Source of the DNA: Bacteroidota bacterium
GTDB lineage: Bacteria; Bacteroidota; Bacteroidia; Flavobacteriales; Weeksellaceae
Direction: 5' to 3'
Length of the DNA stretch: 11,468 nucleotides
Assembly (NCBI GenBank): GCA_023426625.1
Contig: JAFAAJ010000077.1
Span: forward strand, 1-11,468
In this document: piece by piece, positions 1 to 6,467 of the stretch
Layout of the letters: every line of letters begins with the position of its first letter
Numbering within the stretch: the first letter of the stretch is position 1
Notes under the pieces: generated by a model
What the model saw: the letters and a program-made list of their open reading frames with translations, nothing else
Told to the model about the DNA's origin: nothing
The model's database searches: none
Translations under genes and position numbers: made by a program

Positions 1-139
1 CTCTTCTCTCGTTAATGTAATCTCTTGCCCGATCTGCAAAATCATTGATCTTCCATTTAGCTTGGTCTGCAGCATTCTTTAGTGAGTTTTCACTTCTGTT
101 TACTGCGTTTTCTGCTTTGTCATACTCTTGATTATTCAT
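1..139 (-). CDS. Small hydrophilic protein, 5' part only (3' end outside window)
   Basis: An open minus-strand frame starts at the ATG at 139-137 and runs off the left edge, giving 46 complete codons. The visible protein begins MNNQEYDKAENAVNRSENS and is very rich in Asn, Lys, Glu, Asp and Ala. It has no signal peptide or membrane segment and an amphipathic helical look, with charged residues and small hydrophobics spaced like a coiled coil. I do not recognise the family. Small stress-type helical proteins (YtxH- or CsbD-like) have a similar composition, but no specific motif supports either. It diverges from tag across about 130 bp. Confidence that it is a gene rests on the clean frame, the start codon and the protein-like composition. 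Confidence 0.55.
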   Translation of the reverse strand, partial: MNNQEYDKAENAVNRSENSLKNAADQAKWKINDFADRARDYINERR

Positions 140-227
140 AACAATATATTTTTGGTGTATAGAGTAGTAAACAATAACTATTCCTAAAAACAGCAGGTAC
201 TGTTAAACTTTTCATAATCTTTTATCG

Positions 228-254
228 TTGTTTTATAAATCAGATTTATATTTG
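228..254 (+). promoter_or_regulatory. Promoter of tag (TTG / TATATTTG)
   Basis: A perfect TAnnTTTG -7 element (TATATTTG, 247-254) has a TTG at 228-230, 16 bp upstream. This matches the flavobacterial -33/-7 promoter pattern apart from spacing one base short. The predicted transcription start falls just upstream of the ATG at 270. That excludes the in-frame TTG at 228 as the tag start. Confidence 0.55.
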
Positions 255-269
255 TTTAAAATATCAGCT

Positions 270-836
270 ATGGAAAAAATACGTTGCGGATGGTGTGAGA
301 AAGATGACCTGTACAGAAAATATCATGATGAAGAATGGGGGAAACCGGTATACGATGATGATACCCTTTTTGAATTTTTAATTTTGGAAAGCTTTCAGGC
401 GGGGCTGAGTTGGTATACTATACTGTCCAAAAGAGAGAACTTTAAAAAAGCATTCGATCATTTCGACTATAAGAAGATCGCAACATACACTGATGAAAAA
501 GTGGAAGAACTCATGCAGGATTCCGGAATCATCAGAAACAGACTGAAAATTTTAGCAACCATCACCAATGCGCAGAAATTCCAGGAAATACAGAAAGAAT
601 TTGGGAGTTTCTCCAAGTATATTTGGGGATTTGTGGGCGGTAAACCTATCGACAATCAAAGGAAAACCCTGAAAGATATTCCTGCTACCACAGAAATTTC
701 CGATGTACTGGCAAAAGATCTGAAAAAAAGAGGATTCAAATTTATGGGATCAACCGTAGTGTATGCACATATGCAGGCAACAGGAATGGTGAATGACCAT
801 GTGGAAGACTGTTTTGTGTATCAGCAAAAAGCATAA
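270..836 (+). CDS. tag: DNA-3-methyladenine glycosylase I
   Basis: This base-excision-repair enzyme removes 3-methyladenine from alkylated DNA in the cytoplasm. The 188-residue protein matches the length of E. coli Tag (187). The zinc-snap ligands are visible: C6 and H19 at the N-terminus (RCGWCE and YHDEEWG), and H177 and C181 at the C-terminus (VNDHVEDC). E40 in LESFQAGLSW corresponds to the base-recognition glutamate (E38 in E. coli), and W48 to the stacking tryptophan. GIIRNRLKI and KKRGFKFMGST are further family blocks. I chose the ATG at 270 because the longer frame from the TTG at 228 would begin inside the promoter and adds a non-conserved tail. The gene stands alone, with its own promoter and a strong terminator just after the stop codon. 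No regulatory site for an alkylation response was recognised. Confidence 0.95.
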   Translation: MEKIRCGWCEKDDLYRKYHDEEWGKPVYDDDTLFEFLILESFQAGLSWYTILSKRENFKKAFDHFDYKKIATYTDEKVEELMQDSGIIRNRLKILATITNAQKFQEIQKEFGSFSKYIWGFVGGKPIDNQRKTLKDIPATTEISDVLAKDLKKRGFKFMGSTVVYAHMQATGMVNDHVEDCFVYQQKA

Positions 837-871
837 ACAAAAAGGATCTCAACTGAGATCCTTTTTGTTTT
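835..871. terminator. Bidirectional terminator between tag and the phosphorylase gene
   Basis: A perfect 17-bp inverted repeat (arms 835-851 and 854-870) has its left arm beginning within the tag stop codon. Folding gives a GGATCTC/GAGATCC core with a tetraloop, flanked by an A-run on the left and a T-run on the right. It can therefore terminate both convergent genes. Confidence 0.88.
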
Positions 872-893
872 AATATGAGTAATTTTAAGCAAA

Positions 894-1748
894 TTATTTG
901 ATAATTCTGTCCAATACCCATTCGATGAGGTTCTTTTCAGAAGCGTGATGATCTGCCGAGAATTCTCCGCGTCTTCTGTTCGCAATTACATTATTCACGG
1001 TAATCGCTTTATGACCCAATAACCTGGAAAGCGCATAAATAGCAGAAGTTTCCATTTCAAAATTGGTCACTCCAAGGTCGTTCAATGTTTCCAGGAATTT
1101 ATCATCTACCGCTTTTAGGCGAAGCTGTCTTCCCTGTGGTGCGTAAAATCCCGGGAAAGTAGCCGTATTTCCGTGATATTTGGCATCTTTATAAAATTCA
1201 CCTAATTCTTCCGACCAATCCGCGAAATAAAGCATTGGTTTTATCCTTTCATAAGGGAACTTTTCAAGGAAACTTCTTGAAAAATCATTTTCAAAATGAT
1301 AATCCTGATAGAAATGCATCAGACCGTCCAGTCCCACTACATTTTGTGTTACCAGCATATTATCAACCTGCACATCGGGATTCACACTTCCGCAGGTTCC
1401 CATCCGGAAAAGCTGAAGAGAAGTATGCTCACTTTTAAACTCTTTGTTTTTAAGATCGATATTGACAAGAGCATCCAGCTCATTCATCACAATATCAATA
1501 TTTTCTGTTCCGATACCCGTAGACATTACGGAAATTCTTTCTCCCCGTAAAGTTCCTGTATGAGTATAGAATTCTCTTTTATTCTTTTTGATCTCTACTT
1601 TATCGAAATATTGAGAAACCTTCGGAACCCTGTCCGGATCTCCTACAAGAATGATCTTTTCAGCAATATCTTCCGGTAAAAGATTCAGGTGGTAAACACT
1701 TCCGTCCTCATTCAGTACCAATTCTGAAGCAGCCAGTTTATTTAGCAT
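894..1748 (-). CDS. Nucleoside phosphorylase, uridine phosphorylase-like
   Basis: This 284-residue cytosolic member of the PNP/UDP phosphorylase superfamily cleaves a nucleoside with phosphate to give free base and (deoxy)ribose-1-phosphate for salvage. Visible signatures are GDPDRV (residues 36-41, with the phosphate-contacting Arg40), the phosphate loop MSTGIGTENI (75-84), RMGTCGSV (from 115), and FEMETSAIYAL (from 230). In that last block, the E-M-E triad (231-233) is where the family binds the ribose. The order and spacing are those of uridine phosphorylase rather than trimeric PNP. The mid-region (DLKNKEFKSEH, WSEELGEFYKD) differs from E. coli Udp and is longer, so base specificity cannot be read from sequence; uridine is the best guess. 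It lies 138 bp downstream of yciH on the same strand. No clear TAnnTTTG was found upstream of its ATG. Confidence 0.88.
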   Translation of the reverse strand: MLNKLAASELVLNEDGSVYHLNLLPEDIAEKIILVGDPDRVPKVSQYFDKVEIKKNKREFYTHTGTLRGERISVMSTGIGTENIDIVMNELDALVNIDLKNKEFKSEHTSLQLFRMGTCGSVNPDVQVDNMLVTQNVVGLDGLMHFYQDYHFENDFSRSFLEKFPYERIKPMLYFADWSEELGEFYKDAKYHGNTATFPGFYAPQGRQLRLKAVDDKFLETLNDLGVTNFEMETSAIYALSRLLGHKAITVNNVIANRRRGEFSADHHASEKNLIEWVLDRIIK

Positions 1749-1886
1749 AGATGTATTTTTAGGTTAAAGATGATAAGGTGGAATAAAATAATACTCATAT
1801 TTTTTATTCACCTTAATTAATTTCAAGAATAAAATTAATGAAAAAATCCTTTGAAGGAAATAGAATTGTTCCTGAAAAAAATCAGA
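1749..1886. other. Intergenic spacer yciH/phosphorylase, no clear signal
   Basis: This 138-bp AT-rich spacer lies between two minus-strand genes. It contains an all-AT dyad (ATTAATTT 1816-1823 / AAATTAAT 1832-1839). On the minus strand there is a very short TCCTT/AAGGA hairpin (1847-1858) followed by six T, which could be a weak terminator for yciH. Neither is convincing alone, and no good promoter motif was found for the phosphorylase. Confidence 0.3.
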
Positions 1887-2210
1887 TTATCCTCCGACTC
1901 TTTTTGTTTTGAAACCCATATCTTTAAGGATGGTCATGATCTTATCCCGGTTGTCTCCCTGAATAATGATCGTGCCGTCTTTTTCAGAACCGCCGATTCC
2001 TAAGGTTGATTTGATCTTTTTGGAAATTTTCTTCAGTTCTTCCTCGCTGCCTTCCCAACCTTCAATAATGGTGACAGGTTTTCCGTTTCTTCCTTTCTTC
2101 TCAAACTTGCATACCAAAGGCTCTTTTTGCTTGAATTCTTCTTCAGGCATCTCAAAATCCTGTTCTTCATGATCAGGAAAAAGGTTCTTAAGTTGATCTC
2201 GTAAATCCAT
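1887..2210 (-). CDS. yciH: SUI1/YciH-type translation initiation factor
   Basis: This 107-residue cytoplasmic protein carries the SUI1 fold, the bacterial homologue of eukaryotic eIF1. Residues 1-30 are acidic and poorly conserved (DHEEQDFEMPEEEF). The SUI1 domain runs from about residue 33 to the end: CKFEKKGRNGKPVTIIEG, then LKKISKKIKSTLGIGGS and the hallmark KDGTIIIQGD (77-86), ending MGFKTKRVGG. The family is expected to bind the small ribosomal subunit and affect start-codon selection; in bacteria its role is not essential. It diverges from gpmI and lies upstream of the phosphorylase on the same strand. A TAATTTTG promoter element ends only four bases before the ATG, so the message may be leaderless or nearly so. 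Confidence 0.93.
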   Translation of the reverse strand: MDLRDQLKNLFPDHEEQDFEMPEEEFKQKEPLVCKFEKKGRNGKPVTIIEGWEGSEEELKKISKKIKSTLGIGGSEKDGTIIIQGDNRDKIMTILKDMGFKTKRVGG

Positions 2211-2214
2211 GAAA

Positions 2215-2246
2215 CAAAATTAAAAATAATAATGAATTATCTACAA
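2215..2246 (-). promoter_or_regulatory. Promoter of yciH abutting the start codon
   Basis: Reading the minus strand, TTG (2246-2244), 21 bp, then TAATTTTG (2222-2215) fits the flavobacterial TTG-N17-23-TAnnTTTG pattern. The -7 box ends four bases before the ATG (2210). Transcription should therefore begin at or within a few bases of the start codon. Confidence 0.5.
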
Positions 2247-2255
2247 GCATTTATA

Positions 2256-2304
2256 AACCTTAACCCTTAAACTTTAAACCTTGAACTTCAAACTCTGAAC
2301 CCTT
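2256..2304. repeat. Degenerate 7-bp tandem repeat, seven copies
   Basis: Seven consecutive heptamers fit the consensus A-A-C-Y-T-T-R, with one or two changes in most copies; the first copy is AACCTTA and the fourth is AACCTTG. The array lies in the divergent spacer between yciH and gpmI, upstream of both promoters. It contains no gene. Similar heptad arrays are, to my recollection, common in flavobacterial intergenic DNA. Their function is not known to me. Confidence 0.7.
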
Positions 2305-2365
2305 CCAAAACCGTTCAAAAAGCAAATTCCTCCCTCTCAAATTCTTCCGTTCGTCTAAAAATAGA

Positions 2366-2373
2366 TAAATTTG
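2366..2373 (+). promoter_or_regulatory. -7 element of gpmI promoter (TAAATTTG)
   Basis: A perfect TAnnTTTG box lies 20 bases before the ATG at 2394. No good TTG is present at the expected -33 distance. The in-frame GTG at 2376 would lie at or upstream of the transcription start, which favours the downstream ATG. Confidence 0.5.
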
Positions 2374-2393
2374 TAGTGTTTAAATCATACAGA

Positions 2394-3935
2394 ATGTCGA
2401 AAAAAGCAATATTAGCAATCCTTGACGGATGGGGATTGGGAATGAATCCTGACGTTTCAGCGATCGAGAAAGCAAATACACCATTTATAGACAGTTGTTA
2501 TAAAAAATTTCCGCACACCACTCTTGAAGCAAGCGGTTTAGCAGTTGGACTTCCTGCCGGACAAATGGGGAACTCCGAAGTGGGACACATGAATCTGGGA
2601 GCGGGAAGAGTAGTCTACCAAAACCTTGTCAAGCTGAATATGGCGGTTGAAAACGGTACCCTGAGTCAGGAGAAAGTCATTCAGGATGCATTTGAATATG
2701 CTAAAAGAGAAAACAAAAAAGTACACTTCATAGGATTGGTTTCCAATGGAGGAGTACATTCACATATCAATCATTTAAAAGGATTATTAACTGCTGCCAA
2801 AGAATTTGGTCTGAATGAAAATGTTTTTGTTCATGCCTTTACAGACGGTAGAGACTGTGATCCGCATTCAGGAATTGGTTTTATTGCTGAACTTCTGAAA
2901 CACATGGAAGCTACGACCGGAAAACTGGCAACGGTTACCGGAAGATATTATGCCATGGATAGAGATAAAAGATGGGAACGTGTGAAGCTGGCGTATGACG
3001 CTTTAGTAGAAGGAATTGGACTTCAAACCACAGATGCTTTAGGCGCGATTCAGAATTCTTATGAAGCTAATGTTTCCGATGAATTCTTAAAACCTATTAT
3101 ACTTGTCAATACAACGGCTACCGGAAATATAGTACCGGTTGCTAAAATTGTAGATAATGATGTGGTGATCTGTTTCAATTTCCGTACAGACAGAGGCAGG
3201 GAGATTACAGAAGTACTTTGTCAGAAAGATTTCCCGGAATATTTCATGCGTAAGTTGCCCTTATATTATATTACGCTTACCAACTATGATAAAACATTCC
3301 AGAATGTACATGTGGTATTTGATGAAGAAGTATTGCAGAATACCATGGGAGAAGTGCTGGAAAGACACGGAAAAACACAGATCAGAATAGCAGAAACGGA
3401 GAAATATCCGCACGTAACGTTTTTCTTTTCAGGAGGAAGGGAACAAGAATTTATTGGAGAAAGAAGATTACTTTGTCCAAGTCCGAAGGATGTTCCTACC
3501 TATGATCTGAAGCCGGAAATGTCCGCTTACGACATTACTAATGCTATTCTTCCGGAACTGGAAAATGAAACTGCAGATTTTGTGTGCCTGAATTTTGCCA
3601 ATACCGATATGGTAGGACACACTGGCGTTTTTGAAGCTGCCGTAAAAGCCGCCGAAACGGTGGATAAATGCATAGAACAGGTTGCTACAATGGCTTATGA
3701 ACATGGGTATGCCGTATTTATCCTTGCCGATCACGGAAATTCAGATGTCATGATCAATGCAGACGGAACACCAAATACACAGCATTCAACCAATCTTGTT
3801 CCGCTTATTGTGATGGATAAAGACAGAAACTGGAACTTAAAACCGGGAAAACTGGGTGATGTAGCTCCGTCCATTTTAAACGTAATGGGAGTAGAGATCC
3901 CGGAAATAATGACGGGTGATATCTTAGTAAGCTAA
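2394..3935 (+). CDS. gpmI: 2,3-bisphosphoglycerate-independent phosphoglycerate mutase
   Basis: This Mn-dependent enzyme interconverts 3- and 2-phosphoglycerate in glycolysis and gluconeogenesis. At 513 residues it is the usual family length, and it belongs to the alkaline phosphatase superfamily. Catalytic features are all present: D11 in LDGWG, the phosphorylated nucleophile S61 in GNSEVGHMNLGAGR, H122 in SNGGVHSH, D151-R153-D154 in TDGRDCDPHSG, R184 and R190 in GRYYAMDRDKRW, R264/R267 in NFRTDRGRE, K337 in ETEKYPHVTFF, D405 and H409 in ANTDMVGHTG, D446-H447 in LADHGNSD, and H464 in NTQHSTN. The start at 2394 (MSKKAILAILDGWG) gives the short conserved N-terminus and lies 20 bp after a -7 box. 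An upstream GTG at 2376 would add only MFKSYR. No frameshift or missing residue was seen. It is probably monocistronic. Confidence 0.97.
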   Translation: MSKKAILAILDGWGLGMNPDVSAIEKANTPFIDSCYKKFPHTTLEASGLAVGLPAGQMGNSEVGHMNLGAGRVVYQNLVKLNMAVENGTLSQEKVIQDAFEYAKRENKKVHFIGLVSNGGVHSHINHLKGLLTAAKEFGLNENVFVHAFTDGRDCDPHSGIGFIAELLKHMEATTGKLATVTGRYYAMDRDKRWERVKLAYDALVEGIGLQTTDALGAIQNSYEANVSDEFLKPIILVNTTATGNIVPVAKIVDNDVVICFNFRTDRGREITEVLCQKDFPEYFMRKLPLYYITLTNYDKTFQNVHVVFDEEVLQNTMGEVLERHGKTQIRIAETEKYPHVTFFFSGGREQEFIGERRLLCPSPKDVPTYDLKPEMSAYDITNAILPELENETADFVCLNFANTDMVGHTGVFEAAVKAAETVDKCIEQVATMAYEHGYAVFILADHGNSDVMINADGTPNTQHSTNLVPLIVMDKDRNWNLKPGKLGDVAPSILNVMGVEIPEIMTGDILVS

Positions 3936-3967
3936 ATACTATTGTAGGAATACTATCGTTATAAACT

Positions 3968-3982
3968 AAAACAGGCTGTTTT
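3968..3982. terminator. Possible weak terminator after gpmI
   Basis: A 15-base palindrome (AAAACAG, G, CTGTTTT) lies about 30 bases after the gpmI stop codon. It can fold into a six-pair stem with a GGC loop and ends in four T. It is short and AT-rich, so this is only a candidate. Confidence 0.35.
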
Positions 3983-4035
3983 CATGATTTATATCAGCCG
4001 TAAAAGCTGCAATCTTTTAAATAATAAATAAATCA

Positions 4036-4043
4036 TATCTTTG
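4036..4043 (+). promoter_or_regulatory. -7 element of desaturase promoter (TATCTTTG)
   Basis: A perfect TAnnTTTG box lies 23 bases before the ATG at 4067. The -33 region (about 4014-4018) holds only a T-run, not TTG. Confidence 0.55.
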
Positions 4044-4066
4044 TATATTAAATCTAAACTGTAAAA

Positions 4067-5047
4067 ATGTATCAAAATCTTGTAAGGAAAGAAGTAATGG
4101 GAATTTTAGAAAAGGAAGTAAGTTCTTTTCTGAATAAGTTTTTAACACCTATTGAAAAAATATGGCAGCCTTCAGATTATCTTCCGGATCCTTCAAGTGC
4201 TGATTTCAAATACGATTTAGAAGAAATTCAGACGTTTGCCCGTGAAATGCCTTATGATTTGTTTGTAACCCTTATCGGAGACTGTATCACAGAAGAAGCA
4301 TTACCTTCTTATGAATCATGGTTAATGGGTGTAGAAGGAATCGATCAGGAACAGAAAGAAATAGGATGGAGCCATTGGGTGAGAGCCTGGACTGCGGAGG
4401 AAAACAGACACGGAGACCTTTTGAATAAATATCTTTACCTGTGTGGAAGAGTAAATATGCGTGAAGTGGAGATCACAACACAGTATTTGATCAATGACGG
4501 TTTCGATCTTGGAACAAGTATGGATCCTTACAGAAACTTTGTTTATACAAGTTTTCAGGAAACAGCTACCAATATTTCTCACAGAAGGGTAGGTACTTTG
4601 GCAAAACAGTCAGGAAACGGAAAGTTAGCAAAAATGTGTGGAGTGATTGCTGCTGATGAAGCGAGGCACGCCAAAGCATATAAACATTTCGTGGCAAAGA
4701 TCCTTGAAATAGATCCTTCGGAAATGATTTTGGCTTTTGAAGATATGATGCGTAAAAAGATCGTAATGCCTGCACACATGATGAGACAATCAGGTCAGAA
4801 AGCCGGAGAACTTTGGGGACATTTCTCAGATGCCGCACAAAGATGTATGGTATATACAGGACAGGATTATATCAATATTTTGAAAGATTTATTAGATGAA
4901 TGGAAAATAGAACATGTAAAAGGTCTTACTGAAAAAGCTGAAAAAGCTCAGGAATACCTTATGAAATTACCGGGAAGGTTACAGAAGATCACAGACAGGA
5001 TCTCTACTCCGGATCAGGAATTTCAGTTTTCATGGGTGAAAAGTTAA
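4067..5047 (+). CDS. Acyl-ACP desaturase (soluble diiron stearoyl-ACP desaturase family)
   Basis: This soluble enzyme is expected to insert a cis double bond into an acyl chain carried on ACP, using O2 and reduced ferredoxin. That would supply unsaturated fatty acids for membrane lipids. All six diiron ligands known from the castor enzyme can be placed: E76 (ITEEALPSYES), E112 and H115 (EENRHGD), E165 (TSFQE), and E198 and H201 (DEARH). The block RAWTAEENRHGDLLNKYLYL is almost plant-like, as are PAHMM and DMMRKKI. At 326 residues it is the usual length without a plastid transit peptide. No membrane segment is present, which sets it apart from membrane FADS desaturases. The double-bond position cannot be read from sequence. 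It has its own -7 box, and a hairpin terminator follows the stop codon. Confidence 0.93.
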   Translation: MYQNLVRKEVMGILEKEVSSFLNKFLTPIEKIWQPSDYLPDPSSADFKYDLEEIQTFAREMPYDLFVTLIGDCITEEALPSYESWLMGVEGIDQEQKEIGWSHWVRAWTAEENRHGDLLNKYLYLCGRVNMREVEITTQYLINDGFDLGTSMDPYRNFVYTSFQETATNISHRRVGTLAKQSGNGKLAKMCGVIAADEARHAKAYKHFVAKILEIDPSEMILAFEDMMRKKIVMPAHMMRQSGQKAGELWGHFSDAAQRCMVYTGQDYINILKDLLDEWKIEHVKGLTEKAEKAQEYLMKLPGRLQKITDRISTPDQEFQFSWVKS

Positions 5048-5075
5048 TTCCATATTATCATAAATTATAAAGTAT

Positions 5076-5104
5076 GAGTGTCGATTGTTTTTGACACTCT
5101 TTTT
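5076..5104 (+). terminator. Terminator of the desaturase gene
   Basis: The inverted repeat GAGTGTC (5076-5082) / GACACTC (5093-5099) is extended inward by a G-T and an A-T pair and followed by a T-run (5100-5104). It overlaps the -33 TTG of the next gene. An in-frame GTG at 5078 lies inside the hairpin and should not be taken as a start. Confidence 0.78.
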
Positions 5105-5118
5105 ATTTCTTATCTTTG
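5091..5118 (+). promoter_or_regulatory. Promoter of the HAD-family gene (TTG / TATCTTTG)
   Basis: TTG at 5091-5093, a 17-bp spacer and a perfect TATCTTTG at 5111-5118 fit the flavobacterial consensus. The TTG lies in the 3' arm of the preceding terminator. The expected start of transcription is about 18 bases before the ATG at 5141. Confidence 0.65.
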
Positions 5119-5140
5119 CACAGCTAAAAAGGGTAAAAAA

Positions 5141-5572
5141 ATGTTAAATAATAAAAAAATTGCCGTTGACTTTGATGGGACTATTGTTGATGATGCTTAT
5201 CCGGCGATTGGGAAACCGAAAACTTTTGCTTTCGAGACCTTAAAAAAACTACAAAGCCAGGGATTCAGACTGATCCTTTGGACATACAGACACGGAAAAT
5301 CCTTAGAAGAAGCTGTAGAATTCTGCAGAAAGAACGGTATCGAGTTCTATGCCGTGAATTCAAGCTTCGAAGGAGAGGTTTTCGATTCTGAAACACAGTC
5401 GAGAAAAATAGACGCAGACTGGTTCATTGATGATAGAAACTTAGGAGGATTCCCGGGTTGGGGTGAGATTTACAACATCATCAACGAAAGAATAGAATTC
5501 CGTGTGGATGGGAAAGAAGTTTTAGCCTATTCCAAACTAAAAAAAGAAAAGAAAAAAGGATTATTCTGGTAA
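5141..5572 (+). CDS. Small HAD-fold hydrolase (BT0820-like)
   Basis: This 143-residue cytoplasmic protein has the haloacid dehalogenase fold and no cap domain. Motif I is VDFDGTIV with D10 (nucleophile) and D12. Motif II is LILWTYR with T48. Motif III is probably K89, in SRKIDAD. Motif IV is DWFIDDRN with D97-D98 for Mg binding. The tail is very basic (KLKKEKKKGLFW). From memory it resembles the Bacteroides BT0820 family of capless HAD proteins, whose substrate is unknown to me; a phosphatase role is inferred from the motifs. I chose the ATG at 5141 because it follows the promoter by a normal distance. The frame extends back to a GTG at 5078, but that lies inside a terminator and upstream of the promoter. 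The next gene, map, starts 85 bp downstream. Confidence 0.88.
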   Translation: MLNNKKIAVDFDGTIVDDAYPAIGKPKTFAFETLKKLQSQGFRLILWTYRHGKSLEEAVEFCRKNGIEFYAVNSSFEGEVFDSETQSRKIDADWFIDDRNLGGFPGWGEIYNIINERIEFRVDGKEVLAYSKLKKEKKKGLFW

Positions 5573-5594
5573 TATAAATCTAGCAATGTACCAG

Positions 5595-5633
5595 TATAAC
5601 AATTACCAATCAATATATTGTTACGCTGTTATA
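5595..5633. other. Overlapping alternative hairpins upstream of map
   Basis: TATAACA (5595-5601) can pair with TGTTATA (5627-5633), and the overlapping TAACAAT (5597-5603) can pair with ATTGTTA (5617-5623). The two pairings exclude each other. A near-match -7 box (TATATTTC, 5630-5637) overlaps the right arm. The arms are AT-rich, so this may be chance. Confidence 0.25.
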
Positions 5634-5657
5634 TTTCTATATAGGTAAATTAAAACA

Positions 5658-6467
5658 ATGATTCAGTTAAAAACAATAGAAGAGCTTCGTCTGATGAAGC
5701 AAAGTGCACAGTTGGTTTCCCAAACTTTGGGAATGTTGGCTAAAGAGATCAAGCCCGGAATTACCACCTTGCATTTAGACAAACTGGCCTATGAATTCAT
5801 AAAAGATCACGGTGCAGAACCTGCATTCTTAGGTTACGGAGGTTTTCCGAACTCATTGTGTATCTCACCTAATGAACAGGTAGTTCATGGTTTCCCGAAC
5901 AATGATATTGTAAAAGAAGGAGATATTCTTTCTGTAGACTGTGGAGTTGTGCTGAATGGATTCGTGGGCGATCATGCGTACACTTTTGAGATCGGTGAAG
6001 TAGCTCCTGAAACCAAAAAATTACTTAAAGTAGCTAAAGAATCCCTATACAAAGGAATAGAGCAGTGCATCAGAGGGAAAAGAATAGGAGATATTTCTCA
6101 TGCCATCCAGGCGCATTGCGAAAAAGAAGGCTATGGAGTGGTAAGAGAACTGGTAGGACACGGATTGGGAAGAAAAATGCATGAAGATCCACAAGTTCCG
6201 AATTATGGAAGACAGGGAAGTGGTAAAGTGATCAAAGACGGCTTAGCAATCGCTATTGAACCCATGATCAACCTGGGAACTGAAAAAGTGAAGTTCCATA
6301 ATGACGGATGGACGGTAACTACATTGGATAACAAGCCTTCTGCACACTTTGAGCATGATGTTGCGGTAGTGAACGGAAAACCTGTCCTGTTATCAACTTT
6401 CAAATATGTTTACGAAGCTTTAGGTATAGAAAGCGATGAAGAAAAGCCTTTCCAAATGGATTTTTAA
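5658..6467 (+). CDS. map: Methionine aminopeptidase, type I
   Basis: This cytoplasmic metallo-enzyme removes the initiator Met from nascent proteins whose second residue is small. All five metal ligands of the pita-bread fold are present: D94 (SVDCGVV), D105 (FVGDHAYTF), H168 (VGHGLG), E201 (IEPMI) and E232 (FEHDVAV). The substrate-contacting histidines H77 (VVHGFP) and H175 (KMHEDP) are also there. At 269 residues it is type I without the zinc-finger extension; the C-terminal tail of about 20 residues (ALGIESDEEKPFQMDF) is acidic. Its stop codon overlaps the next start by one base (TAATG), so the methyltransferase is very likely translationally coupled. The ATG start at 5658 gives the expected MIQLKTIEEL N-terminus. 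Confidence 0.97.
   Translation: MIQLKTIEELRLMKQSAQLVSQTLGMLAKEIKPGITTLHLDKLAYEFIKDHGAEPAFLGYGGFPNSLCISPNEQVVHGFPNNDIVKEGDILSVDCGVVLNGFVGDHAYTFEIGEVAPETKKLLKVAKESLYKGIEQCIRGKRIGDISHAIQAHCEKEGYGVVRELVGHGLGRKMHEDPQVPNYGRQGSGKVIKDGLAIAIEPMINLGTEKVKFHNDGWTVTTLDNKPSAHFEHDVAVVNGKPVLLSTFKYVYEALGIESDEEKPFQMDF

Noticed and set aside
189..204. AACAG / CTGTT dyad between the first gene and tag
   Set aside because: Only five pairs with a six-base spacer, and no T-run; too weak to call an operator or terminator.
1235..1550. Two overlapping plus-strand frames opposite the phosphorylase
   Set aside because: Both are antisense to conserved catalytic motifs and have no protein-family character.
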